Assembly: GCF_041929205.1 (NCBI RefSeq)
Contig: NZ_JBHFNT010000116.1
DNA: 64,000 nt
Strand: one strand, 5' to 3'
Source of the DNA: Floridanema evergladense
GTDB taxonomy: Bacteria; Cyanobacteriota; Cyanobacteriia; Cyanobacteriales; Aerosakkonemataceae
The notes beneath the pieces were generated by a model. It did not search any database. It saw only the letters and a program-made list of their open reading frames with translations, and was not told the DNA's origin. Position numbers and translations under genes: made by a program. Shown here in pieces: positions 35,875 to 44,758 of the stretch; position 1 is the first letter of the stretch, and each line of letters opens with the position of its first letter.

Positions 35875-37029
35875 TTACTGACCCAAAGCCTTTTGTCTCG
35901 CTGACTCTGAGTTCCAAAAATGGGTTTGTTCATTGTTGTTATCTTGTTGTCCTTGCACATTCGCGTAGCCGCCTCCCGCTAGTTGATGCCTCCAGTATCC
36001 GTTTAGATCGTTGACTATCTCATCAGAATTCTGCAATCGGAAAATCTGTTTGCCAGTTTCCGTAGAACCTCCTCCTCCACTTCCAGGTTTGCACTTTAAG
36101 TTTAGTTGCTGAATATGGTCACGCCAGGATCTTACTTGCCAATTATGTCCAAACTCATTCACTCGTGCGTTTGAATTGTCAACTACATTTGGATTAGCTT
36201 CCTTTACCCTGTCTTTATTTTTTTTCCCGCCTTGCCTCTGGATTTGTTCACCAGAGACTCCTGCTGAAGATGCCTCTCTCCCCTTTTCTATTGCGGACTT
36301 ATGCACCGCTCCACTATTCTGCTGCACCACATGAGTCAACTCATGCGCCGTCAACTCATCTTTACCAGGCGATTTTCCACCACCATAGTAAATATCGCTA
36401 CCGTGAGTAAAAGCTTGAGCGCCTAATTCCTTGTTCATTTGCACTGCTGCACCGTCTGTATGCACTCGCACACTGCTAAAATCGGCACCAAAGCGGGGTT
36501 CCATGAAAGCTCTCACCTCATCTGGCAAAGGACTCCCACCTCCCTTACTCCCATTCAACTGACTCTCCAAATTACCGTTATTGGAAGACTTTCCCTCTGA
36601 CTCAGCCTTAGCTTGTACTGGCAAGTCTTCTTCTTCTTTCGGTTCTTCGGTAGGATTGGAGAGTGCTTTAGTTTGGACTTCCTCTTCTTTTTTTTCCTCT
36701 GGAAGTATTTCTTGCTGAGTTGGTTCCTCTTGTTCCGGTGCAGGCATGGTCATCACTTTATTTGCCACGCTGTCTGCTTGTTGCTCGTACTTATCTCCTG
36801 GTGCGCCTACACTCAGCTTTGCTTGCACTGGTGTTGGGGTATCGGGAAATAATTTCATCTGCAATAAGTTGAAGCCAGCACCTGGAGCTATTTTTGATTG
36901 TACTGTTCCGTCTTGCTTTGGATCGTGAACTGGGTCGCTGAAAGGTCGCTGCCAGGAAGTTGCTTTCTGTGCAGGCGGAGAATAAGAACTTGATACAGGT
37001 TTTTTCTGGATTTGCGATCGCATACTCAT
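35875..37029 (-). CDS. DUF4157 (eCIS core) domain protein, short candidate effector
   Basis: The 384-residue protein has a disordered Pro/Glu/Gln-rich leader, a conserved leader motif (VQAKLSVGAPGDKYEQQADS), and the eCIS core domain at about 164-238. That domain carries a GGSPLPDEVRAFMEPRFGAD segment and the HELTH motif (His229-His233), a degenerate metalloprotease signature. The domain marks cargo of contractile injection systems. The C-terminal 130 residues (Gly/Asn-rich, WRDHIQQLNLKCKPG, FWNSESARQKALGQ) match nothing I recognise. They could be the toxin tip or a truncated one. No immunity gene is obvious beside it. Confidence 0.8.
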   Translation of the reverse strand: MSMRSQIQKKPVSSSYSPPAQKATSWQRPFSDPVHDPKQDGTVQSKIAPGAGFNLLQMKLFPDTPTPVQAKLSVGAPGDKYEQQADSVANKVMTMPAPEQEEPTQQEILPEEKKEEEVQTKALSNPTEEPKEEEDLPVQAKAESEGKSSNNGNLESQLNGSKGGGSPLPDEVRAFMEPRFGADFSSVRVHTDGAAVQMNKELGAQAFTHGSDIYYGGGKSPGKDELTAHELTHVVQQNSGAVHKSAIEKGREASSAGVSGEQIQRQGGKKNKDRVKEANPNVVDNSNARVNEFGHNWQVRSWRDHIQQLNLKCKPGSGGGGSTETGKQIFRLQNSDEIVNDLNGYWRHQLAGGGYANVQGQQDNNNEQTHFWNSESARQKALGQ

Positions 37030-37207
37030 ATTTCGCCCCTGCGCTTAACCTAGAGTTCGGTAATTTTTCTTAGTTTGGCATACTCATACAAGCCGATCGT
37101 TTCCTCGGAAATAAATCTTAACTTGACTTTTATTGAGAAATGCTCTGTAAACACTTAACATACTCAAAGCAGATGGTGCAAAATCCAATTAGAGGGTCAG
37201 AGGGTAA
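37030..37207. other. Intergenic spacer upstream of the DUF4157 and Uma2 genes
   Basis: This 178-base, divergently flanked spacer is AT-rich and contains a short GAGGGTCAGAGGGT direct repeat just upstream of the Uma2 start. It probably holds both promoters. No clear operator is visible. Confidence 0.4.
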
Positions 37208-37822
37208 ATGATTCAAGCAATTCCCCAACTAATGACGCTAGAGGAATTTCTGGACTGGTATCCAGATGGCTATGGTCGTTACGAACTGTGGAATGGAGTT
37301 GTGCTTGAGATGCAGCCAACCGGAACGCACGAACAAGTCGGAGGCACTCTTGCTGGTGAACTATTCGTAGAAATCAGACGCTTGCAACTGCCATATTTGA
37401 TTCCCCGACAAGCGATCGTCAAACCTGTTGATACAGATAAGTCTGGCTACAATCCCGATGTGATTGTTCTAGATCTGCCTGCTCTAGAGAATGAGCCACT
37501 ATGGAAGAAACGATCTACGATCACAAAAGGAGAATCAGTACGAGTGGTGATTGAGGTAGTCAGTACCAATTGGCGGGATGACTACGGACACAAGTTCATC
37601 GACTATGAAGCATTGGGTATCCCAGAATATTGGGTTGTGGACTATCTAGGACTGGGTGGTAAACGCTACATCGGTACTCCTAAACAACCTACGTTTTCAA
37701 TCTATCAGTTAATTGACGGTGAGTACCAAGTTCAACAGTTTCGTGGTGGTGAACGCATTGTTTCGCCTGCATTTCCAGAATTGAACCTGACGGCAAACCA
37801 GGTGTTTGCTATGGGAATTTGA
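37208..37822 (+). CDS. Uma2-family putative endonuclease (DUF820)
   Basis: The 204 residues follow the Uma2 restriction-endonuclease-like pattern, with MTLEEFLDWYPDG at the N-terminus and YNPDVIVLDLP for the catalytic Asp. These are followed by VRVVIEVVSTNWRDDYGHKF (ExVS-type catalytic region) and ALGIPEYWVVDY. Uma2 proteins are very numerous in cyanobacteria and their targets are unknown. It ends two bases before the convergent AAA+ gene. Confidence 0.88.
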   Translation: MIQAIPQLMTLEEFLDWYPDGYGRYELWNGVVLEMQPTGTHEQVGGTLAGELFVEIRRLQLPYLIPRQAIVKPVDTDKSGYNPDVIVLDLPALENEPLWKKRSTITKGESVRVVIEVVSTNWRDDYGHKFIDYEALGIPEYWVVDYLGLGGKRYIGTPKQPTFSIYQLIDGEYQVQQFRGGERIVSPAFPELNLTANQVFAMGI

Positions 37823-37824
37823 AA

Positions 37825-39780
37825 TTATACCCACCCTTTCACTTCTGCATCGGTTAAAGCTCTTTCCAATTTTATATATTCACTTTTTGCCGATTCTAAT
37901 AAATGTTTCATCATCACAGGTTCGCCGCTATCGGCAGCGATAAAAGCTGCATTCAAGGCAATATTGCGAATATTTCCGCCTGCAACATTTAATCGTGCTA
38001 ACTTGTTAAAGTCTAACCCTTCAGTTGGTGTATTTTTGGGGAAAATGCGCCGCCAAATTTCGGTTCTTTGTTGTGCGTCGGGGAAAGGATATTTAACTAC
38101 AAACCGAATTCTTCGCAAAAAAGCTGTGTCGATCGCATCTTTCAAATTAGTAGTTAAAATCGCTAAACCTTGATAAGCTTCCATTCGTTGCAACAGGTAA
38201 CTAACTTCCATGTTCGCATAGCGATCGTGACTATCTTTCACATCGGAACGTTTGCCAAAAATCGCATCAGCTTCATCAAATAATAATATAGTTGCGCCGC
38301 CTTCTGCGGCATCAAATACGCGCCGTAAATTTTTCTCTGTTTCTCCAATATATTTACTGACTACAGAACTTAAATCAATGCGGTAAAGGTCTAGTTGCAA
38401 AACTCCAGCTAAAACTTCTGCTGACATAGTTTTACCAGTACCGCTAGAACCTGCAAATAAAGCACTAATTCCTAATCCTCTTGCTCCCTTTTTGGCAAAT
38501 CCCCACTGTTCGTAAACTTTAGCACGTTGGCGTAAATGAGCAGCAATTTCTCTTAATACTTGCAATTGCGGTTCTGGTAATACTAAATCATCCCAAGTAG
38601 CAGCAGGTTCGATACGTTGTGCTAGTTCGTCTAAATGAGGGCGAGCTTGAGTGCGACACATATCCCATAAGGAATTTGCAATTTGATTTTCGTTAGCTTT
38701 TAGTTGAGTTTTCGCTTCAACACAAACTGCATAAATACTGGGAGCGCTAAGATCAAATTGAGATGTTAATGTTTCTAATTGTCCGTTTAAACTGGGTGCA
38801 ATGTCGCCTAAAGTGGTTTCCCAAATGGCAAGTTGTTCTTGTTTTGTGGGTTTTGTTATATCAAAAGTGATGAATGGACGTAACGCTGCACGACGACGAT
38901 CGCGACTACTAACAATCAATGGCGTGTTAATATTTTCTATCATCTGAATCAATGCGTTTTCTTTGGCTGGATCGTTTCCTTCCCACTCATCACAATCTAA
39001 CAGTAAAACACTTCTATTTAATTGTGCTTCTCGTCGCCAAAGTAACATCAGATTATTTAAATCAGTGGTAATATTTGGAACTGCATTGGCAGATATTACT
39101 GCTATTTTTATTTCTGAAATGCTACAAGCAATTTGCGCGATCGCCCTTTTACTCCCCACTTCTTCGCCAATTAATTGTAAAATTGGCGAATTAGAAACGG
39201 AATTGTTTAATATACCAGCTAACTTTTCGGCTATTTGTTGTTGCGATGGTACCAAATATTCATTAGCTGATAACGGTTCGATTATTCCTCTAAGGCGATC
39301 GTCCAGGTAATCTACTCCTACTAAATAATGCAATATTCGCTCATCAATTCGCAAGGGGCTAGTCATCAGTGTTTTACCCCCACCAACTTCAATCAGTCGC
39401 CAGCGGCGTAACGGACTGTGCGGTGCGATCGCACTCCAATGCGCTTGCGGTAAAGCCGACATTGCTAAACTAAAAGTAGGATAGGTTAATTGCGGATCTC
39501 CTTGAGCATTAGCGCACAAACTGGCAAAACTCGCATCTAATTCCATACCAGCGCACAATAACAGTAAATCTCGTTCAAAACCCGATAAACCAAATCTACT
39601 ACAAAGCTGCTCTAACGCAAATGAAGCGTTATCAATCTCTCCATACTCCCCTGCTCCCCCGCTCCCCCGCTCCCCTGCTCCCCCGCTCCGTGCTTCTAAC
39701 GCCTGACGCACTAAGCTTAAAGCTGTAGAAAGGTAGTTCCAGTTAGCTGCTTGCCAATTAATACTTGCTGTAACATTCAT
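37825..39780 (-). CDS. AAA+ ATPase of the contractile injection system (Afp15-like)
   Basis: The C-terminal AAA+ domain has Walker A GSSGTGKT (Lys450) and Walker B ILLFDEADAIFG (Asp502-Glu503), then TTNLKDAIDTAFLRRIRF with the arginine finger and NVAGGNIRNIALNA in sensor 2. The N-terminal 400 residues are helical and divergent, as in the eCIS ATPase family. In Afp and PVC clusters such ATPases are needed for assembly of complete particles. It ends four bases past the start of the DUF4255 gene (overlap 39777-39780). A repeat-coded Gly/Ser/Glu stretch near residue 33 is a local oddity. Confidence 0.88.
   Translation of the reverse strand: MNVTASINWQAANWNYLSTALSLVRQALEARSGGAGERGSGGAGEYGEIDNASFALEQLCSRFGLSGFERDLLLLCAGMELDASFASLCANAQGDPQLTYPTFSLAMSALPQAHWSAIAPHSPLRRWRLIEVGGGKTLMTSPLRIDERILHYLVGVDYLDDRLRGIIEPLSANEYLVPSQQQIAEKLAGILNNSVSNSPILQLIGEEVGSKRAIAQIACSISEIKIAVISANAVPNITTDLNNLMLLWRREAQLNRSVLLLDCDEWEGNDPAKENALIQMIENINTPLIVSSRDRRRAALRPFITFDITKPTKQEQLAIWETTLGDIAPSLNGQLETLTSQFDLSAPSIYAVCVEAKTQLKANENQIANSLWDMCRTQARPHLDELAQRIEPAATWDDLVLPEPQLQVLREIAAHLRQRAKVYEQWGFAKKGARGLGISALFAGSSGTGKTMSAEVLAGVLQLDLYRIDLSSVVSKYIGETEKNLRRVFDAAEGGATILLFDEADAIFGKRSDVKDSHDRYANMEVSYLLQRMEAYQGLAILTTNLKDAIDTAFLRRIRFVVKYPFPDAQQRTEIWRRIFPKNTPTEGLDFNKLARLNVAGGNIRNIALNAAFIAADSGEPVMMKHLLESAKSEYIKLERALTDAEVKGWV
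39645..39692. repeat. In-frame 9-base repeat inside the AAA+ gene
   Basis: Five copies of about ctcccctgc/ctcccccgc lie in-frame near the 5' end of the ATPase gene and encode repeating Gly-Ala-Gly-Glu-Arg-Gly-Ser. It resembles the intergenic short tandem repeats elsewhere in the window, but here it is translated. Confidence 0.75.
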
Positions 39781-41048
39781 GGAATCACCACCGTAGGGCC
39801 GATATACTGCTCATAAGTTGAACTTTCTCGATCGGTATCCACTCGCAAAAGACTTTCTGCACCATCCACCTGCACTCGCGCTAGATATTCTCCTGGTTTA
39901 ACATCTAAAATTGCAAACACAATTAAATTGGTATCAATATTGCGGGGTTTGGCTGCAAAGATATAAGCTGCTGGGATGAGGAGCGATCGCTCATTCAAAA
40001 ACAATAACACTCTCTGCTCTCTACCAACTGTTAAATCAATTTGTACTCTCATTTCTGCTGAGTACAATTCATCCCCATTATCCCTCACTCGCAAAACTTC
40101 TACATCTGCTGTAATTGTCGGACATAACACAAATGCTACTACATTAGAGCCGACGGCCCGATCGGGTTCAAATAATTTACGTTTTGGTATTGGATGTAAC
40201 ACTTGCAAACTATGTACACCAGCCCGTAAACTACCAGATTCTTCAGTTGATAGAGTTGCCAAATCTAGCCGAATTTCCCTTTCTGCAAGCTTTTGCGGTG
40301 TTAATTTAGCATCGCCAATCCTTATTTGAGTCGGTTCTCCCCGTAGCTGTTTACCACGAATAATTAAAGTGCTATTGGCTACTATTGGCTGATTCGCTCC
40401 GGCTTCTGTGGTGACTTGCTCGATCGCAGGTTGATTTGGCGTGGTGTAATAATCAATACTGCGAATCGGTAACGATCTGCCGCTAGTTCTTTGACCTTCA
40501 ATCAATACCGTACTACCTTGGCAAGCAAAGGAAAGCACATAAGGACATTGAAAAAATACAGACCAAATTTTTGACAAATCTTCCGTTGTCATCGGTGTAG
40601 GAACAATTGTCACTCGCTCTACTTGTTCGGCAAGGCTAGAATCAGTCAAAAAGCTAAAAGTTGGATTATTTATCGTATCCCGAATCATTTCTGCGGTTAA
40701 GATTGGCTGGTCAACAATAGTTCGCACTGCGCTACCTAACAAACGTTGAGGTTCTAACTCTACTTCGTTGCCGTAAAAAGTCATGATGTAATAAAGGTCT
40801 AATCCTGCTTGTGCTTGCTTGATTAAATCTCCTTTGGGGCGACGGGTGCGTAAGTCGTTATTCCGCCAAGCTGGATTCGGGGTAGCTTGATATAAATATA
40901 CGTTAACACCTACCTCTGGTGTCCCGGTTCCAGAAGAGTCGGGGCGAACTGTGGTGACTCTAGCACCAGGAACATCGATTTGGACAGCTGCTTGCAGGAT
41001 TCTTTGCAGGGTTGCTGTGACAGTAGCGATCGCTAAGTAATTACTCAT
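39777..41048 (-). CDS. DUF4255 (Pvc16/Afp16-type) cap or terminator protein
   Basis: The N-terminal DUF4255 domain (about residues 1-190) starts AIATVTATLQRILQAAVQID and contains GVNVYLYQATPNPAWRN and DLYYIMTFYGNEVELEPQRL. Afp16-type proteins cap the inner tube and set sheath length. The C-terminal 220 residues are beta-rich, with an IPT/TIG-like domain (TLIIRGKQLRGEPTQIRIGD). It starts the minus-strand half of the cluster, divergent from the sheath gene across 307 bases. Confidence 0.88.
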   Translation of the reverse strand: MSNYLAIATVTATLQRILQAAVQIDVPGARVTTVRPDSSGTGTPEVGVNVYLYQATPNPAWRNNDLRTRRPKGDLIKQAQAGLDLYYIMTFYGNEVELEPQRLLGSAVRTIVDQPILTAEMIRDTINNPTFSFLTDSSLAEQVERVTIVPTPMTTEDLSKIWSVFFQCPYVLSFACQGSTVLIEGQRTSGRSLPIRSIDYYTTPNQPAIEQVTTEAGANQPIVANSTLIIRGKQLRGEPTQIRIGDAKLTPQKLAEREIRLDLATLSTEESGSLRAGVHSLQVLHPIPKRKLFEPDRAVGSNVVAFVLCPTITADVEVLRVRDNGDELYSAEMRVQIDLTVGREQRVLLFLNERSLLIPAAYIFAAKPRNIDTNLIVFAILDVKPGEYLARVQVDGAESLLRVDTDRESSTYEQYIGPTVVIP

Positions 41049-41355
41049 AATATTTCATTTTTACCCTTTATTTATGACTACCGACAGCCACATATAAATT
41101 TTTATTATGATTTTGCTTTCTTGTTAACAAGGATAAAAAAAATTTGATAGATCGGTCAAATTTATAAAATTACAGTTAAGTACAAACTGAGCTTTTTCTG
41201 CTCCAAAAGGGATTTTAACCTATCTCAGATAATTAAAAGTTTAACTTGAATATGTAATGACACTGAATAATTTTTGGGTTAGATTAGGGTTCTGAACTCA
41301 GATTTCCGAATCTCTCCGTACCCAGCTTAATTCCCAATATTAAGGAAAATTATCT
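41049..41355. promoter_or_regulatory. Divergent promoter region of the injection cluster
   Basis: The 307-base AT-rich interval separates the DUF4255 gene (leftwards) from the sheath gene (rightwards) and must drive both halves. It contains the perfect palindrome CTTGTTAACAAG at about 41121. A ribosome site (AAGGAAAA) precedes the sheath ATG. No recognised activator site was found. Confidence 0.6.
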
Positions 41356-43011
41356 ATGGCGAGACTAGATTACTTTGCCCCTGGCGTGTATGTCGAAGAA
41401 ATTGACAGGGGTAGTCGTCCGATCGAAGGTGTACAGACTAATATTGCTGGCTTTATCGGCTTTACCGAAGCAATACGTAACGGTGCCGAACTCGGCAAAC
41501 CAATGTTAATCACCAGTTGGAATCAGTACATGGAATACTTTGCCAGGGAAAATTCCGATGGTTTCACAGATTTTAATGCTTATCTACCCTTTGCTGTCAA
41601 TGGCTGGTTCTTAAACGGAGGGGCGAGGTGTTGGGTAGTTAGTATTGGCACTTCTCTGCCGAAAACAGCTGAGGAAACAATTCAACCTGGTACGGAATCA
41701 ACTGCTCTGACCATCAGAACTAACGGTAAGCGGGAATCTTTGCAATTTATTCTCAAACCGGAAGAAGCCGAAAATGGGTCTGTTAGTGTAGAGATTCAGG
41801 CTTCCGAGCCTAAATCTGACCCAGAAGACCCAAATGTTCCCGCACCAGTACCAGCAGAATTTTTCTCTGTAGTTATCAAACGCGATGGGGAAGAATTGGA
41901 AAGGCACGAACACCTGACAATGGATCGGGAAGTTCAGTCAGTTGTGGGGGATTACGTAGTTACCAAGCTGGAAGAATCCCAGTATGTAATGGTAACAGAC
42001 TTAACGCAAAAAGGTCTTCCTTTAGCCCGACGACCTCAAGATGGTCAGTTTGAAGTCAGTCCTCCCCCAACTTTGCCTACTCAAGAAAATTTAGCCCGGT
42101 ATGTGCAGGGGGTGCGGGACGATCGCAGCGGTATCCAAGGACTTTTCGAGATTGACGAAGTAACAATGGTAGCTTGTCCCGACTTAATGCGGGCTTATCA
42201 AGCAGGCTTGCTCAACGAGGATCAAGTTCACGGTTTAATGGAGTTAATGGTGAGTTTGTGTGAAAATTCGGCTCCCAATCCTCCAAATCGCATGGTAGTT
42301 TTGGATACGCCGCCCGATCGTATTAAGCCTCAACAAGTAGTTAATTGGCTAGATGACGACTTCAGCCGTCGCTCCATGTTCGCCGCACTCTACTATCCTT
42401 GGATTAAAGTGCCAAATCCCCGCAATGCTGGCAAGCCGATTTTAGTACCTCCTTGCGGTCACATGATGGGCGTTTGGTCGCGCACTGACGAAACGCGGGG
42501 TGTCTACAAAGCACCAGCAAACGAAACTCCACGCGGCGTTATCGGTTTATCCTACGATTGCAACTTCCGGGAACAGGAATTATTAAACCCCAAAGGCATT
42601 AATTGTATTCGGACTTTCCCGAATCGAGGCATTAAAATTTGGGGAGCTAGAACTTTAGTAGAACCAGAAAAAACTGAGTGGCGTTATATTAGTGTACGCC
42701 GCTTGATGAGTTATATTGAAAAGTCGATCGAACTCGGCACACAATGGGTCGTATTCGAGCCAAACGATCAAGATTTATGGGCAAGAGTTCGTCGTACCGT
42801 CAGCAACTTTTTAGAAAGACTTTGGCGAGAAGGAGCTTTATTTGGAGCATCGCCCGAACAAGCATTTTTTGTTAAGTGCGATGAAACTCTCAACACTCCT
42901 GACACAATGATTCTAGGTCGATTGTATATCGAAGTAGGAGTTTGTCCAGTTCGACCAGCTGAATTTGTGATCTTCCGCATCAGTCAGTGGAATGGACAAG
43001 ACGAACAATAA
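41356..43011 (+). CDS. Contractile sheath protein (Afp2/3-like)
   Basis: The 551-residue protein has the N-terminal ARLDYFAPGVYVEEIDRGSRP arm of contractile sheaths. Its C-terminal domain runs from about 390, with GVIGLSYDCNFREQELLN, GINCIRTFPNRGIKIWGART and YISVRRLMSYIEKSI, ending in the RPAEFVIFRISQW strand that augments the neighbouring subunit. The middle is a variable insert of 120 or so residues (Glu-rich, about 100-230). Only one sheath gene is present in the window, whereas Afp/PVC systems carry three. It contracts around the tube during firing. Confidence 0.95.
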   Translation: MARLDYFAPGVYVEEIDRGSRPIEGVQTNIAGFIGFTEAIRNGAELGKPMLITSWNQYMEYFARENSDGFTDFNAYLPFAVNGWFLNGGARCWVVSIGTSLPKTAEETIQPGTESTALTIRTNGKRESLQFILKPEEAENGSVSVEIQASEPKSDPEDPNVPAPVPAEFFSVVIKRDGEELERHEHLTMDREVQSVVGDYVVTKLEESQYVMVTDLTQKGLPLARRPQDGQFEVSPPPTLPTQENLARYVQGVRDDRSGIQGLFEIDEVTMVACPDLMRAYQAGLLNEDQVHGLMELMVSLCENSAPNPPNRMVVLDTPPDRIKPQQVVNWLDDDFSRRSMFAALYYPWIKVPNPRNAGKPILVPPCGHMMGVWSRTDETRGVYKAPANETPRGVIGLSYDCNFREQELLNPKGINCIRTFPNRGIKIWGARTLVEPEKTEWRYISVRRLMSYIEKSIELGTQWVVFEPNDQDLWARVRRTVSNFLERLWREGALFGASPEQAFFVKCDETLNTPDTMILGRLYIEVGVCPVRPAEFVIFRISQWNGQDEQ

Positions 43012-43055
43012 CCCTATTATTTGCAAACACTAATTAATAGCAAAGAGGTTGAATA

Positions 43056-43517
43056 ATGGCAGATGAATTACTAGTCAGTTGTAGATTTTACTTTGAAGCT
43101 GACGGTATAACAGACAAACAAATTCTTGAAGTTTCCGGCTTAAGTGCAGAAAACCCAGCCGCAGGCGGCGACAAAGTTTTAGGTTCAGGTAAAAACGCCA
43201 TGAACTTACGTCAAGCTGCACCTACAAGAGTCAAATTTACAGCCGTTACTGTCAAAGTTGTAGCTACCACAAATAAAGACCTTTATAAGTGGTATGAAGA
43301 CTGCAACAAAAATGACGGTGGTAAATCAGATTGGTCATCAAATCGTAAAGCTGCTTCGGTGACAGTTTACGATCAAGCAGGAGACATGAAAGCACGTTGG
43401 GAACTGTTAAATGCTTACCCGACAAAATATGAAGGGCCAAAGCTAGAAGCAGGAGCAAACGACGTAGCTAACGAAACTTTAACCTTAGTTCATGAAGGTA
43501 TCAAACGAGTGCAATAA
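43056..43517 (+). CDS. Inner tube protein, first copy (Afp1-like)
   Basis: The 153-residue protein has the T4 gp19-type tube fold pattern: SCRFYFEADGITDKQILEVS, TAVTVKVVATTNKDLYKWYE, ASVTVYDQAGDMKARWELLN and ANETLTLVHEGIKRVQ. It is 44 bases behind the sheath gene with a GAGG ribosome site. It is expected to form the bulk hexameric tube inside the sheath. Confidence 0.92.
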   Translation: MADELLVSCRFYFEADGITDKQILEVSGLSAENPAAGGDKVLGSGKNAMNLRQAAPTRVKFTAVTVKVVATTNKDLYKWYEDCNKNDGGKSDWSSNRKAASVTVYDQAGDMKARWELLNAYPTKYEGPKLEAGANDVANETLTLVHEGIKRVQ

Positions 43518-43548
43518 CGACGGAAATAGGTTTGGGCGATCGGCTTAT

Positions 43549-43651
43549 CTCAGATCTTGCACTTCTGGAGGTGGAACCTCCCAGATCCTCGTTCCCAGGT
43601 TCAACCTGGGAACGAGAAACAGAGGCTCCGCCTCTTGGTGCAAGATCTGAG
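43549..43651. repeat. MITE-like nested inverted repeat between two tube genes
   Basis: Outer arms CTCAGATCTTGCAC (43549-43562) and GTGCAAGATCTGAG (43638-43651) are perfectly inverted. Inner arms CTCGTTCCCAGGTT and AACCTGGGAACGAG form a second hairpin (43588-43616). A near copy of the inner hairpin occurs at 63811-63837. The small size and terminal inverted repeats suggest a miniature inverted-repeat element within the operon. Confidence 0.8.
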
Positions 43652-43740
43652 TTATTAATCAAGAAATCCAGTAAATCTGTAAATCTTGTAAATCCTGGTT
43701 AAAATTCCCCTTTCCAATTACCAATTACCAAAAAGATAAA

Positions 43741-44232
43741 ATGGCAAATTTAATTAACGACTTTCCCGAAATTCTCACAAATAGTCGTTTTTACATTGAA
43801 CTAAAACTGGATGGTAGCACCGAACCTGTAGATGCTTACTTTCTTGAATGTAAAGGCTTTAAACGCACTCAAGATGTGGTAGAAGTTTGTGAGGTCACAC
43901 CTCGACGATGGGGGGATGCTAAATCAGGTCAGGTCGTTCGCACAAAGGTTCCCGGAAATGTTAAAACTAACAATATAACTTTGCGTCGAGGCATGACTAA
44001 ATCCTCAACTTTATGGCAGTGGTTTGAAGCAGTTCAAGAAGGAAATTGGGCTAAACAACGTCGAGATGGTTCTTTAACTATTTACGATCAAGCTGGGAAT
44101 CCCCAAGCAATATTTCAATTTCAAGGAGCTTGGCCTGTTAGTTACATTGCTTCTGATTTGAATTCCAGTGGTGGGGAATTGCAAATTGAAGAAATGGAAG
44201 TAGCTGTTGAAGTATTTACACGGGAAAAGTAA
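43741..44232 (+). CDS. Inner tube protein, second copy
   Basis: The 163-residue tube-family protein has SRFYIELKLDGSTEPVDAYF, KTNNITLRRGMTKSSTLWQW, GSLTIYDQAGNPQAIFQFQG and LQIEEMEVAVEVFTREK. It differs clearly from the first copy. In eCIS, divergent tube paralogues occupy special positions near the baseplate or cap. It follows the MITE-like repeat and is 6 bases before the chaperone gene. Confidence 0.9.
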   Translation: MANLINDFPEILTNSRFYIELKLDGSTEPVDAYFLECKGFKRTQDVVEVCEVTPRRWGDAKSGQVVRTKVPGNVKTNNITLRRGMTKSSTLWQWFEAVQEGNWAKQRRDGSLTIYDQAGNPQAIFQFQGAWPVSYIASDLNSSGGELQIEEMEVAVEVFTREK

Positions 44233-44238
44233 GTTTAG

Positions 44239-44568
44239 ATGTTTCAAACAGAATTTGAGTTTACTTTACCCAAAGGATACCTTGATTCGGAGGGAAATTT
44301 GCACCGTAAAGGTGTAATGCGTTTAGCCAGAGCAATGGATGAAATTGTTCCTTTGCGTGACCCTCGCGTGAAATCAAATCCTGCTTATGCTACGGTAATA
44401 ATTCTTTCTCGCGTAATTACTAAGTTAGGGGCATTAGAAGAAGTTACTCCGGCAACAATTGAGGATCTTTTTGCTTGCGATCTTAACTATCTTCATCAGT
44501 TTTATCGGCAAATAAATGAATTAGAAGAGGAAAATGTAGAGTCAGATAAATCTATAAAACCCTCATAA
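44239..44568 (+). CDS. Tail assembly chaperone of the main injection cluster
   Basis: The 109-residue protein shares FTLPKG, HRKGVMRLARAMDEI, NPAYATVIILSRVITKLGAL and LNYLHQFYRQIN with the copy at 24433-24819. It lacks the CPQC motif and the DUF6760-like -1 frame extension of that copy. Its position directly after a tube gene matches gpG-type chaperones. It lies 6 bases behind the second tube gene. Confidence 0.8.
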   Translation: MFQTEFEFTLPKGYLDSEGNLHRKGVMRLARAMDEIVPLRDPRVKSNPAYATVIILSRVITKLGALEEVTPATIEDLFACDLNYLHQFYRQINELEEENVESDKSIKPS

Positions 44569-44604
44569 TTTATATGGAATACCTAAATGTTTGCTACAGA
44601 TGCC

Positions 44605-44690
44605 TGATCCCCCCTAGCCCCCCTTCCCAAGGGGGGAACAAGAGTGAGTTTAAAGTCCCCCTTGGGATTTAAGGGGATCTCCGATTTGTT
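44605..44690. repeat. CCCCCCTAGCCCCCCTT / AAGGGGGG dispersed hairpin
   Basis: The tract atccccccctagccccccttcc followed by aaggggggaacaag, then agtcccccttggg with ttaaggggat, forms two nested imperfect hairpins. It is another common cyanobacterial dispersed repeat, placed before the pseudokinase gene, and may separate transcripts inside the cluster. Confidence 0.65.
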
Positions 44691-44758
44691 GCATCCTTTT
44701 TTCTATTTGACATTAATGGGTAACTGAAAAAGATAATTACTAATGGGGAGGAATTAGG

